NCBI GenBank assembly: GCA_023055355.1
Contig: JALJCS010000028.1
Location: 8,556,418-8,620,417 of the forward strand
Direction of reading: 5' to 3'
Length of the DNA: 64,000 nt
DNA from: Agelaius tricolor
Taxonomy: Eukaryota; Chordata; Aves; Passeriformes; Icteridae
Positions 24,661-37,735 of this stretch are shown one piece after another. Numbering within the stretch: the stretch's first letter is position 1; every line of letters starts with the position of its first letter. Position numbers and translations under genes: made by a program. The notes beneath the pieces are model-generated. The model was not told the origin of the DNA. It searched no databases and saw only the letters and a list, made by a program, of their open reading frames with translations.

Positions 24661-27600
24661 GCTGGCACCAGCAGCTCCAGCTCAGCCAGGAGGGGAAGGG
24701 GACTGAGGCACAGGGCACTGGCACTCTCACCCAAGGGGCTGCTGTGCATTTTCCCTGGGACAGCAGGTGCAGGTGAAGGCAGAGCTGGAGAAGGAGGCAG
24801 CAGAGGCACGGGGTGAGCGAGGAGTGCCAGAGCAGAGGCAGCTGCTGAAGGCTCTGTGGGAGCTGGGAGCAGCTCATTGCTGCAATTACACTCATTTATT
24901 TCTGCATTCCTACGAACACAGCAGAGCTGCAGACCTGCCCTCCCATCCTGCCGTTCAGACCTTTCCTGGTGTGAATTTCCAGCTTGGATAAATGAGTCCA
25001 AATTGCCTTTTTAAGGTTTTCCTGTGTTCCAGAGGGACCCAGAACACCACCAGCAGATGGATTTCAGCAGCCTGTTTGTGCTTTCTGCATCCTGCCTTAA
25101 TTTGATGTCACATTTAAAATGCTAATGGCCACACTCTGAATGGGAGCATCAGAGGGAAACTTTACACCGGGAAAACGCTGAATTTGCCACACAAAAGGAA
25201 ACGTTATTAATTGTGATGCAGTTGCCCTTTGTGCCTGTGTGTTTACTTGATTGAAGCATCTTGACTGTGGAGCTTTCTCCTTGAAGCCTGATTTGAATGG
25301 AGTGTACAGCTGGATTGCCCCAGGGCCTTGTAACAATTTATAGTCTGCATGGAAAGGCAGAAGTGCATAAAAAGACAGTTGTGAAATGCTGCTAGTGCCC
25401 TGTAATAGAAAATCTGGCTGTGATGACCTTGGCTGCCTGGGCCCCTGGGATGGCTTTGCTCCCATCCCAAGGATTATAAAATGGAAAGGATTGCACCTCA
25501 CCTGCAATAAAGGAGGGGGAAAATCACAAGAAATTTGTTTTTTTTCCAAATTATGCAGTTCATGCTTCCTCTCCTTTGCATTCCTCCTGCATATGGCCTT
25601 GCATTTTAGCAAACATGTTAAATTTACATCTGTTATTCTCTGCACTGTTACGGGAGCTGGGGTTTTTGCATGCAAATATCTGGGTGAGGTTTCTGTAGCC
25701 ACAAGCATTTATGTATTTAAAAGCCTCATTCTGTTTGCAGATGAATTGATGTTCTGTTCCTGAACTGCAGCTGAATTAATTTGTGGCAAATTTTTCCTGG
25801 CCAGTTCCGAGGCAGCGTGACCTTTCCTTTTTGGTGTGGAAAAAATGCTGATTAATACAGATTTTTTTTTTTTTGCCCTGCTCCTCCACATCCATCGCTC
25901 TTTCTAGGGCCAAAAAAAGGCAAAAAAGGATTTTCTGCTTCCTCCAGATCACTGCTAAACCTTTCCAAGGCGAGGTTGGACGGAGCTTGGAGCAGCTCAC
26001 AGTGCCATGAAGGGCCAGAGCAGCCTTGCTAACGGGAGCCAGACAAATGAGGCCTTTGAAGGGACACTGAATAATTTAAAATCAAAAATTTAGCCTGCAA
26101 ATGAGATTGGCTTTTATGTGTGCTGTGCAGCAGATGGGAGCGCTGCTGTGGCTGCAGTGGGGCAGGGTGGGGATGGGGATGGGAGCATGGGCGCAGGCTC
26201 TGCAGGCAGGGATGGAGGCAGAGGTGACACTTTAGGGATGGCAGGGCAGGGGCTGCTCAGTGATTAAATCCTCTGATGCTGTCACTGAGCCGTGAGGCTG
26301 CAGATAACATTCTCTGCCTGAGCTGAAAACAAGAATCAATACAAACTCCTTGACAGGGGCTAAATTATTAAATAGAGCCTTCCTTACAATGTTTCATTAT
26401 CTGGGATTTACCTCAGCTGGTGATTTGTCAGCAGCACGGGGAGATTTGCTGGGTGTTTTGTATTAAAATCATTCCAGATGCATATGAATCCATTTTGATA
26501 ATTCCCCTCCTTTTTACAATGCCTCTCTGTGTATTTTTTTTTTTTTGGTTGCTATTACCCAGATGCCACTTTGAATTCTCACACAGATCCTAAGCTGTGC
26601 TGCACAGTGAGGTTTGGGCTTGTCACATCTGTGTAAAAATAAATCCTTTTTGTATGGCAGGCTGTTCTCTAAGTGCTGCTTTCAGGCTGTTAAATTAGCA
26701 GGGGATTTGCAGTGTCTCTCAGGTGAGCCTCAGAGCTGAGGCACGAGGCTGCTCTGAGGATTTATGGGCACTGGAGTTTCACTGGACTTGGCTGAAATAT
26801 AGAGCAACATTCTTTTATTCTGTTGTACATCTTGGGAAGGAAGCAGGAGCAGGATCCATCCATTCTAAGCTGCTAACCCAGCATATTTTGCATTCCCAGG
26901 GTGCTCAGGGCTGTGTGGAGATGCTGTGTTCAGACCTGGCTCAGATGTGTCATTTCATCAGCGCCATTATTTTGTCAATTAACCAATGTTTAACATTTTT
27001 GTGGGGTTTTGGGGTTGTTTTTCTGAGTAGCCTTGACAGGGTAATGCAGCAGTGCAGGTGAATGAATTCCTCCAGAGCTGCAGAGCTGTGTCACAATTAC
27101 ACCATGGTCCTTTGGAGAGGCAGTGTTCATGTTTGGGGGTGTAAAGCAGATGGCAGCATTGCTCACAGTGAGGATTAACAGCTGGAACTTAAGGCTCTAT
27201 GTGTGTTTTGGAGAGCTCAAATCCAGCTCTGCCTCCTTTCCTCCCTTATGGCCTGGATCTCTGCAATCCAGCCCTTACAATTTAGGGGCTACATTAAAAA
27301 AACCCCAAACAAATACACAAAACACTAAAACAAACAAAAAACCCCCACAGAATCATCCACAGGGGGTTGTTTTGATTTTTTTTTTCCTTTTTAATGTGAT
27401 TGCCCTGTTTGTTTTTGCCCCACTTGGCATCCAGCAGTTGGAATTCTCATGGCTGGCTTGTTGGCACAGGAGCACTGGAGGATTATTGCCCCAGGAAAGG
27501 CTCCTGGGCTGTTTCCCTGGGCTGATATTTATAATTTCATGAAGCCCTTTGTCATGGCAGCATGTCTTCACCACCCTTAGCTTTCTATTTTACCTTTCTC

Positions 27601-28207
27601 CTGCCTCGTTTCCTCCCCCTTAGCCAAGGTAAACCTGTTTCCTACACCTGTGCTGAGATAATTGAGTGCTAAATAAATCATTGTGTGCCAGCTGGAAAAT
27701 ACCCAGAAAAAAAAATGTTATCTCTGGCTTTTAGGGGGAAAAAAAACAGTATCAAATTGTACATTAGCTGGGTTTTATGTAGCAAGAGAAAATGGAGTTA
27801 GGATAAATGTAGCCATGTCCTCTGGTGTTGAATAGTGGGAGCATCTGTCATGTTTAATAATGCTTCTGACCTTTAGGATTATTGAAGTCGAAATTTTCTC
27901 TCTGGTCATTTGGGGCTACTTGAGCACTGTCAGATTTCTTGTGGCTCTGCTCAGCCTCCAAAGGCACATTGTTATGCTTGGTGAGCTGCTGAGGATAATT
28001 CATTAAAGGAATTTGTTTTCCTGCTTTCCAGAGGGTTTCCTTGAGGGATGTGAAATGTCACTGAATTCCAGAGAGTGTCCCAGCCCCGGGGATGTGCTTG
28101 GGATTGCTCTGGGGGGTGGAGGTGATGCTTTTAGTGCTGCTGTGGAATAAAGGCACAGCCTGAGAGGGACAGAGGAGCACGGAGGGGAAAGGTGTGGATG
28201 CTCTCTG

Positions 28208-28800
28208 AACACCTCTTCTGTGCCTGAGGGGCAGGAAAGGCAGAATTTCCCTTTTTTGAGGACCTGTTCTGTGCCTGAGTGTCAAGAGAGGCAAAATCTC
28301 CTTTTTTGAGTACCTGTTCTGTATCTCAGTGTCAGGAAAAGCAAAATCTCCCTTTTTTGAGTACCTGTTCTGTGCCTGAGGGGCAGGAAAGGCAAAATCT
28401 CCTTTTTTTGTGTACCTGTTCTGTGCCTGAGTGTCAAGAGAGGCAAAATCTCCTTTTTTGAGTACCTGTTCTGTATCTCAGTGTCAGGAAAAGCAAAATC
28501 TCCCTTTTTTGAGTACCTGTTCTGTGCCTGAGGGGCAGGAAAGGCAAAATCCTCTTTTTTGAGTACCTGTTCTGTGCCTGAGGGGCAGGAAAGGCAAAAT
28601 CTCCCTTTTTTGAGTACCTGTTCTGTATCTCAGTGTCAGGAAATGCAGAATCTCCCTTTTTTGAGTACCTGAGTGGCAGGAAAGGCAAAATCTCCTTTTT
28701 TTGAGTACCTGTTCTGTATCTCAGTGTCAGGGAAGGCAGAATCTCCCTTTTTTGAGTACCTGTTCTGTGCCTGAGTGTCAGGAAAGGCAGAATCTCCCTT
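28208..28800 (+). repeat. About 50-56-bp minisatellite
   Basis: Around 11 units occur, each with a T-run, gagtacctgttctg, a variable cctgaggggcagg or tctcagtgtcagg part, and gcaaaatctcc. Unit length varies slightly, and one unit near 28660-28680 is shortened. Confidence 0.93.
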
Positions 28801-30953
28801 TTACTGAGCAGGGACTGATGGAGCCCCTTAGGAAAACCCCTCAAGTCAGCTCCACCTTGTGCCTGGCAGAGCTTCAGATGCTCTCAGGCTGGGTTTTGTC
28901 CCCTGGTGCCAGCTCTGGGGACGGGTCCCTGCCTGGCACTCACAGCCAGGGATGTGATGGATCTGCATTTTTGACACTGCAATCACTGAACACCAATCCA
29001 TGGAGAATTTGGACTTGTAGTTTTGATTAAAATGATTGATTTTTAAAGCGGCCTCAGTTCGTTTTGGGCCATTAGAGGGTATTTGAAAGGAAAATAACTC
29101 TTTAATTAAATTAGTAGTGTGTAAGCATCCTGCTCTGCTTTCTAAGCAGAACTTCTGGGGCTTTTTAAATCATATTCCCTTCAGTTGGTTGTTGGCACAT
29201 TTTAAGGTTAAAAGCGATGCAAAATTATTAAGACCAACAAACCCGTGCTGAGCAACTCTTAAACTTCAAATCAAGTTTTTCCTTTGGGAAAACACCCAAG
29301 TTGTGTTGTTGTGTAAAACAATTCTTGTCCCCCCACCTGGGTGTGATATATTAATGTACCCCACGGAAGGAATGCTGTGTAAACAGCAAAGTGCTTCCCT
29401 TTTATTTGTAAAACATCCTTTTCAGACTACAAACACGTCTAAAAGGTTCAGTTTATGGAGAGAATCACATAAGTGAGATAAAAGAATGTGTATGTTTCAG
29501 TGCTGTGCAATAGAAGGAGATAATTTATGCTCTGTATCTGCGATTAGTGACCCGAGGCTGTTGAACTTCCTCTTTATGGATTGGGAAAATGCTGTGACAG
29601 TTTTCAAGGGAATTGCTCTCTTTGAGTTTAAAGAGATGAAAATGGGTCTGCTAACAAGGACCAGCTTCAGCGGGTGCTTTCATATTCCTCGTGTTTAAAA
29701 AAAAAAAAGGGAGGCAAGAAAAGCAAAGGCAATTGGGTGCTTTGATATGTGTGACCCCAGAGGCTGCAGGCAGCAGCAGCAGCTGGGGATGGCAGCCAGG
29801 GCTGCAGGAGCTGTCCCGGGGGATTTGTGCAGTGCCTGTGGCTGGGAGGAGGCAGAAGGGTGTTCTGAGGAGGGGAGCTGCCCTTTGGTGCCGGTTTTCC
29901 TGCTCTCAGGGGTTGTGGTGTTTCCCATATTGATATTCCCAAACCCGGGAATTCCCTCTGCCTGTGCTGGGCTCTTGATCCAGGGTGGTGAGCACCAGCC
30001 TGGGCCGGGATTTAGAGCTGCCCTCCCTCAGCTGGGGCAAATCTGGGAGGAAATACCTGAAAAGTGCCTCCTGATTCAGGTGTGGCTTTGCTGCACCCTC
30101 AGAACACGATCTCTGGGAGGTTTGAGCTGCTTTGGGCCTTTCAGCTGCAAAATTCCATTTACTGTGGTGAAATATCCTCAGCAATCTCTGATCTGAAGGT
30201 GATTAAACCAAGGGGCTGTTTGTTACTAAAGACTGGGCCAGGAAAACAAACAGCTGGGAGCACATCTGGAGCATGGCTGCGTTTGCAGCAGGCACAGTAA
30301 ATATTGAAATTGGAGCTAATGCTGCCTCCTATTGCAGATGAATTTCTCATGTGCTCCTTGGGAAGCACTTGTGGGAGGAGTGCTGCAGTTTACACCAGTT
30401 CAAGTGCTGGGAAATGCCTTTGGATTTGTCAGTGTTGCTGGTGCCAGTGCATGAATGTTTGATTTCACTTTTCCAAGGTACTCGGGGAGCTCCGGGGCTT
30501 TTTGGGGCAGGTTCCCAGGGAGATGGCACAGGCAGAACTGCAGGCAACTGCCCAGGCAGCTGAAATGTGGGCCTCAGTATGGATCCAAAGGCCTCTCCCC
30601 CTAACTTGTGTGTCACACAGAGCTCCTCATTTGATTACACAATCCCTAACACTCCCATTTCCCCAAAGACGGGCAGCTTGCACAACCAAGTCCATGGAAG
30701 TGTTAAAACCTTCCTGGGAAGATTCTCTTGGGTGAAAGGAAGCTGATGTAAATCATGAGCTCTCTCTAAACCATCACACCAAGTTTTATACAAATTCCCT
30801 GAATGCCTTCTGGTCATTTTGTGTTTTGGAAGGGTCCCTGCATTTCTGGTAGCTCAGAGAATCCTCCTGTTTGCAGTGGGTCTGGAGGGAACTGGGCTGT
30901 GCTGATTCCCTTGGGGTGAATCCTTGTGCCCAGGCCAGGGGAGAGGCATCAGC

Positions 30954-31001
30954 CCTCATCATCATCATCATCATCCTCATCATCATCATCCTCATCCTCA
31001 G
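30954..31001 (+). repeat. ATC/CTC trinucleotide microsatellite
   Basis: Imperfect (CAT)n is interrupted by CCT. The run of Ile or Met codons in open frames here is an artefact. Confidence 0.93.
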
Positions 31002-33721
31002 GAGGCTTCTGGAGTCAGAGCCTTTTGAGTCTGGCACTGGTGGGTTCCATCCAGTGCCTGCAGTAATAGAGGAAATTAATTTGGGTTCTGCACGAGGGCT
31101 GAGTGCTTTCTGCTGCTTGGGCTCTGAGCTTTCTGCTGCTGGACCTGGCAGTGAATTAACACCTTGACTTCTTTAATAGAAGTTATTAGTGGCTTCATTT
31201 GTTGGAGTTGTAATGCTGTGCTGATTATATGGCCCAAGACAAACGATTAACTTTGGAATTGTGCATTAGCTTGGCTGTTCACTGCAATTCAAAGCAGAGT
31301 GCACATGGTGGCCATGGGATGTGCTGGAGGTTTAAAAACCACATTTCTCTATTTCAGAACTGCTTTTCTTGTGCCCCATCCCAGTTGTCTGTATGTTCAC
31401 TCTTCCAGCACCCAAGAAAAGTTGGGGTTTTTTTCCTTTGTATCTCTCTCCAGCTTTTCCTTTGAGATTTTTTTTTCTCTTTCAGCAGGTAAATGCATCC
31501 CGTTTATTCTCAGTGTAGTTATTTCTGATTTTAGTGTTTTCAATATCTGGCTATTTCCAGCTGAATGGAGAGCATCTTTGCAATCTTTCTGTTCAGATTA
31601 GATTGCAGCCTGTGGAGCTGCTTTGGGCTATGTTTATTTAGTCCTGATTTACATACAAACACAAAGAAAAACTCTAAAGCCCGGTGTTGCTAATTCAGCT
31701 ATTGACACCAGGGCAGGCAGCACCAATCTGTGTTAGAAATTCCCTGTGTGCTGAGATAGAGCCCTGTCTGCTGCACATTGACATTTTTAAGATTGCTGCT
31801 TTGTTTCCTTGATGAGCTCCTGGGTGTTAATTATGGGCACGGTTTTGGTGGGGCTGTGTCTGGCCCTGTTTGCCCGCCCTGCTGAATTCTGTGTGAAAGA
31901 AAAGCTGATTTTGCCCTGGTCCCAGCCATCAGCTGGTCAGTGGCACACATGCTCGAGGTAAACATTTCAGTGAGTGACCATTTAGCAGTGAATGGCATCC
32001 TCTGGGGAGCTGCACAAGGAAACATTCACTTCCCAGGCATTCATTTCCCAGCACACTTTGTTTCCTCCCAGGAGCAGCGTTTGCTTTTGTGGTGAAGCAG
32101 CCAAGTCTCAGGCTCTGGCTGCTCAGTTTATTTTCTTTCCTTTACTTTTTGTAATTTCCAACCCCAGCCTGTTGGCAAAGTGCTTCAGTTTTTTCCTGTT
32201 GTAAATTCCCTGCCCATGAGGTGATATTTTAGCAGGCAGTGACTGTTCAAACTCGGGGCTGGGTTTGCAGAGCAAACTCCTGCTTGTTTTATCCTCCAGC
32301 TCTTGGTGTGTCTTTGTTCAAAGGTAAACCCCTCGGTGAGATGGTAAAGAAAATGTGGCCTCTTGATATTTAAAAGGTGAGAAATCTATTTAAACTGTGG
32401 ATGATGGCTTTGAATAGCCCCACTGCTGAGTGCTGCTTGTTTTAATAGAAGTGATAAATACTGTGGCTGGTGCTGCTCTGCAATTAGATCTGAGCTATGT
32501 GCTATAAATGACATTTAATGGCAAATGTCAGGCGGGGCCCGAGTGCTATCTTCATTTCAGTGTTGCACTTCTTTGGCACAACGCTAAAAAAACCTTAATG
32601 GAATTTAATTAGCAGAGCATCCATTCAGTGCTCAGTGAAAGGCATTTGTGATGCCATGAGGTGGTGCTGGCTGCTGGCTCCTGGTGCTGAGCTGGGCAGG
32701 GGATGCTCAGGAGGGTCCCTGGCACTTCTGGCTGAGCAGCTCCCTCAAATCTGCTCCTGGAAAAGGCAAAATCGGTGGAAATCTGTGAGCAGGGTGGGCT
32801 GGGAGAGGCAGCCAGCAGGAGCAGGGATGCTGTGGCCAGAGCCAGAGCTGAATTCTCTCTCAGGGGTGTGAATTGCAGCCCGTTAATGACTCCGGGGTGT
32901 TGGTGCAGTTACAGCAGAGCCGTGGCACCCCCAGGCCTCACTGGGTTTGTGAGTTTATGTGAAATTGGTGAGTTTGTTGTGCGGGGGATTTGGGTGGTCC
33001 CTGGGGAGGCACTGATGGAGGGGCAGCAGCTCTGGGGGCTGGCAGCACCTTCACTGCACAACCTGGATGGGAAAAAGGAAACAGAGCAGAAAGAGACCAC
33101 AAAGGGATTAAATGAGGTAGTAAGCAATGACCCATAACCTTCATGGAACATCTTATCATAGCTTTATTTTAAGCCAGTCAGTTTTTAAGCATAACTGCTT
33201 TTTTTTTTTTTTTTTTAACAAGATGAAATTATCTTTTGTCGTTTAGGATCACAGTGAAATTTTAAGGGTATTTTGTACCTAAGTGTATTTCACTTAAATG
33301 AGAGCAGGTAACTTGCTGCTTCTCAGCACAGTGAGCAGCTTTGTTTTGGTAAAGCTGGAAAGCTGATGGGATAAACAGTAGAGTTTATTTTAAATACAGA
33401 CATCTCTCATGGTCATTACCTGAAATGAATCATGTTCTTTGTCTCCTCTAAAACCCTGGATGAGGCTGGCTGTGCTCGAGGTGAGACGTGAGAGTGACAC
33501 TAAATGAAATCAAGGGCTGACACTTGCTCCACATCAGTCAGCATTTGTAAAACCTGCTGGCTTTGCTGAACTTCCTTAGAGCTGCACTGTGCTTGGAGCA
33601 CTGGGAGCTCCAGTGCAGCTCCTGCTGGGGTGGCTCTCACTGCTGGGTTCACCAGAATCAGCTCAGTGCATTTCATTTTACTGCATTTCCTGTGAGGTGG
33701 GTCTCATTGCTGCCTTCACCA

Positions 33722-33885
33722 GGCTCAGTTCATTGCATTTCCTTTTATTGCATTTCCTTTCATTGCATTTCCTGGTCAGGTGGATCTCAGGATCTCCCTG
33801 CTGGGTTCACCAGGCTCAGTTCATTGCATTTCCTTTCATTGCATTTCCTTTCATTGCATTTCCTTTCATTGCATTTCCTGGTCAG
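33722..33885 (+). repeat. 15-bp tandem repeat in a larger duplication
   Basis: Units of tttcattgcatttcc are repeated in two clusters. They lie inside a longer unit that includes caccaggctcagttcattgc and bracketing gggtctc or ggatctc segments between about 33640 and 33990. Confidence 0.88.
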
Positions 33886-34045
33886 GTGGATCTCCCTGCT
33901 GCCTTCACCAGAGTTCAGTTTGGTGCTGCCCATTGCATTTCTTGTGGGATGGGTCTCACTGCTGGGCTCCCCAGGCTCACTTTGGTGCCTTTGGTTGCCT
34001 TTCCTGACGGGTCTGTCCTGCTGCAGAGCTGCCACAGCTCTCCTG

Positions 34046-34150
34046 TCCCAGCAGAACACGCCGTGCTCAGGGCTGTGCTCTCAGGGCTGTGCTGAGCTCA
34101 GGGCTGTGCTCTCAGGGCTGTGCTGAGCTCAGAGCTGTGCTGAGCTGTGT
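34046..34150 (+). repeat. Short GC-rich tandem repeat
   Basis: cagggctgtgctctcagg and ggctgtgctgagctcag alternate two to three times, then decay into the following unique sequence. Confidence 0.8.
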
Positions 34151-34599
34151 TTTTCAGCAAGTCTGGCAGCTCCAGTGCCAAACTCCCACGCTGGGAGACA
34201 GCAGATGGCATCTCCTGGGCACTGACTGCAGGGAGGGCGGGCCCCAGCGCTCTGCAGAGCTCCAGCCTGGGCTCTGGGGCTGCCTCACGGGCACAAACAG
34301 CCCTGAGATGATGGGGTGCCTTGCTGGAAGAGTGGGTTTGGGCACACTGTGCAGCTTTTAAAGGTGTGCACAGGCTGCTGGTTGGTACTGGGGTGGCTCA
34401 GTAGGCTCAGGTGTGTTCTGGGGCTCTGGTGCCTCCCCCTGTCCTCCTGTGAGGAACACAAATGACCTGTGTGTGATGTTTGCAGCCAGTGCTGCCTCAC
34501 ATCCTGTAGGTGCAGAGCAAACACTTGTGAGCAGTGTCCCTGAGTGTGCCTCCATCCCCTGGGGCTGGGCCAGCTGCGTCCCTGCAGGTGCTCTGAGAG

Positions 34600-34830
34600 C
34601 CTGGAATTCAGGGCAAGGTGAGTGTGAGGAGCGTTTTATATCTCAGTGTGTGTGAGGAATTCAGGGCAAGGTGAGTGTGAGGAGCATTTTATATCTCACT
34701 GTGAGGAATTCAGGGCAAGGTGAGTGTGAGGAGTGTTTTGTATCTCAGTGTGAGGAATTCAGGGCAAGGTGAGTGTGAGGAGTGTTTTGTATCTCAGTGT
34801 GAGGAATTCAGGGCAAGGTGAGTGTGAGGA
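34600..34830 (+). repeat. 49-53-bp repeat with perfect 5' splice sites, 5 copies
   Basis: aattcagggcaag starts at 34605, 34658, 34707, 34756 and 34805. Every copy continues as GTGAGTGTGAGGAG, so each carries AAG|GTGAGT, which matches the consensus 5' splice site. Exon-side ends would be 34617, 34670, 34719, 34768 and 34817. Confidence 0.94.
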
Positions 34831-37258
34831 GTGCTCTCCACCTCAGAGCTCCTCCTACACCAGGCTGAATCCATTCCCAGCATGCTGAGGTGACTCAGTG
34901 GATTCCAAAAGGAGTTTTGTTGGTGAATAAAAAGGACATGTGAAAAATTCTTGCTGTAAACAGTCAGCAAAAGTCAGTTGTGAAAAAATCCGATATTGTT
35001 TTGTCAATAAATTACGCTGTGCCCTGCATAGATCACAGGAATGGGCCTTTGCCCTGCAAACAGCAATATTTGCTCCCCCAGCAGCTCATTCCCAGCTCAG
35101 CTCACACTCAGTGCATCCTCTGATCGATTATCACAGCTTTCCCAGGGCTTCTCATTTCCTGCCTCCATCAGTGCCCTCCATCAGCCCCAGCCTCTGTGCC
35201 AGACCAGCCATCCAGGCACGTTTCCATCAGGAAATCCCTGGAGATGGAGCATTAGATACCAGCAGCAGCTTTAGGGCTGCAGGCTCTGCCTTGGCTGGGG
35301 TGAGGGCACTGCCTGCCCTGGGCAGGGGCACAGAGGGTTAATGTGCATGTGCCCACATCTCTGCTTTTATTTCACATTTGTGTTTCTTGCTGAACACTGA
35401 CAATGCTGCTCTGTTTGCAAGGAGTAATTATGTGTTGCTATGCAGGCATCTGAATTAAATAATCAAGCTGCAAAAATAACATTCATTTGTAGTAATAACC
35501 TCTGCATTTCCAGGCTGGGTTTGCTTGGCTTACAAACAGCTGATCAGTTTTCTTAATTAATTAGCAAACAGCCTACAAAAAGATACCCTGAGAACGTTGG
35601 ATTACACGTGCTGCTGTGGAGAAGGAAGAGAAAGAATCCTTGCTGTGTCTCCTTAGCTCCTGATTTCCAGATAGGTTCATTTGTCCCCCCTCTGTGGGGG
35701 GAAAAAACCCCAACAAAACAGTGAATTTGAGTGGTGTTTATTGTTCCTTTTCTCTCTTGGACTATTAGCAAATGTCAGAATGGACTGAGTGTGAGGAGGA
35801 GTGAGGTTTCATGTGGCAAACAGGTTGGGAAGGGAGATGTTCTGTTCCTTGTCCCATTTGTTTCTCTGGGATTGCTGCCAGTCTGTGCCCATCTGGCATC
35901 CCCAGCCCTGGGCACGCTGTTGCCAAAGCTGGCTGGGCTTGAGCCTGGCTCCAAAGAGGGCAGGGTGTGATTGTTCCTGCCCTCAGAGATTGTTCCCCCT
36001 GGGAGGAGCTGCAGGACATCTGTGCTGATGCACACTTGGGCTCTCAGCCCTGATGGAGAACCAGGGAACTCTGTCCTGAACCTCTGTTTCCCCAGGGAAA
36101 AGAGGCACCTTGGAACTGTCACAAATGCTGTGAAATCAGGACATTCCTGCTTTTTCAAGAGAACTTGCAGCATTATTTTTTTCCCCTTCAAGGCAGAGGC
36201 TCATTTTAAATAGAAGTTGACCAGATGCCTGTGAACTGAGATGCTTTAATCCATTTACAGATCCCATCTAATTCTTGTTCAATGTCCAAAACTGATTCAT
36301 GCTGTTTAAAAGGAACGAAACCCAAAATGTCAGCGAGAATAAAACCCCCAAATGAGCACTTTGTGAGCGCTGCAGCAAAAGACAATATTTTCATTAAAGG
36401 GGAGAATGTGGTTTTGCAGCACAGGGAATCGTTCTGAGCTGACACAAAGACACTTGAAATTTCAAGCTCTTGCCATGGCTGCACTTTCTGCAAGCCTGGA
36501 TTTGGCATGTGACTGTCTGCAGCTTTTCACATGTGAAGGTGTAAAAAAGGAAAATAAAGAAGTCACACTTTTAGGAGGGAGGGGAACACTTCCTTTGTGT
36601 GCACATGGTTTGGAAATAAAGAGTCTGCCACAGGAGTGGGTGCCTTGACACCTCTGAGTGCAGCCTGCTTTATAAATGACATGAGTATTTAGGAATTTGG
36701 CTGGCAAAAGAGCATGTCTAGGAATTTCTGTGCCATGAGGGATGGAAATGTGAAAAGGGAGACTCTGACAGACGTTTTGTATTTTTAGCAAGATTGAAGC
36801 TTCAGGTTAAACCCCACAAAATGCTCTGTGCTGGAGAGTGGGCACAGAGGAGGGGTTGTCAGGGTGCAGCTGTTAAATGAATTGGACCAAAATGACCAAT
36901 GGTGGTAAAAAAAGGTATTTAGGAAGGAGATGAGCTCATCTTCCCCCCAAAGAGCACCCAGAGAATTTGCAGAGAGATGCTGGGTTGATGTTTCCCATCA
37001 TTGCTGCGAGCTCCACTGAGGGAATTTATGAACTCTTAGCGAGAGGGTAACAGATTATTTACTTGGACTTTTTAGTCTCCAGAATTCAGAGAAACTGCCC
37101 ATAAAAGCTGTGGTGCACAGAGCATTATTTCAGCAGAACAGCTGAGCCTGCAGCCCCAATTTTTGAGCAGCAGGCAGCAGAAATCAGAGCCTCTCACTCA
37201 CTGTCCCTTTGATTTTTCCTGTTGGCTCTGATTGCAGCAGTGGTGTTTGAAAGGCTCC

Positions 37259-37735
37259 AGCCCTGGGATGCTCAGAGGCTTTGGGGATGGGGATGTGGAG
37301 GTGGCTCAGCCCGGGATGCTCAGAGGCTCTGGGATGGGGATGTGGAGGTGGCTGAGCTGAGGATGCTCAGCCCGGGATGCTCAGAGGCTTTGGGGATGTG
37401 GATGGGGATGGTGGAGGTGGCTGAGCTGAGGATGCTCAGCCAGGGATGCTCAGAGGCTCTGGGATGTGGATGTGGCTCAGCCCGGGATGCTCAGAGGTTC
37501 TGGGGATGGGGATGTGGAGGTGGCTGAGCTGGGGATGCTCAGCCCGGGATGCTCAGAGGCTTTGGGATGTGGATGTGGCTCAGCCCGGGATGCTCAGAGG
37601 CTCTGGGATGTGGATGTGGAGGTGGCTGAGCTGGGGATGCTCAGCCAGGGATGCTCAGAGGTTCTGGGATGTGGAGGTGGCTCAGCCCGGGATGCTCAGA
37701 GGCTCTGGGGATGGGGATGGTGGAAGTGGCTCGGT
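37259..37735 (+). repeat. Minisatellite of gggatgctcagagg units
   Basis: cagcccgggatgctcagagg alternates with gatgtggatgtggaggtggc and ctgagct segments in a higher-order pattern. The Gly/Trp/Ser-rich open frames are artefacts. Confidence 0.92.

Noticed and set aside
24767..24812. Possible exon encoding a charged, coiled-coil-like peptide
   Set aside because: gacagcag and GGG|GTGAGC bracket 46 nt, but the length shifts the frame and nothing in RERE matches. It lies just after a donor-motif array and is probably chance.
34486..34617. Counterpart of the human segment of about 42 residues after exon B
   Set aside because: The length is 132 nt, but in the required frame it stops after seven codons and the sequence does not resemble the human segment.
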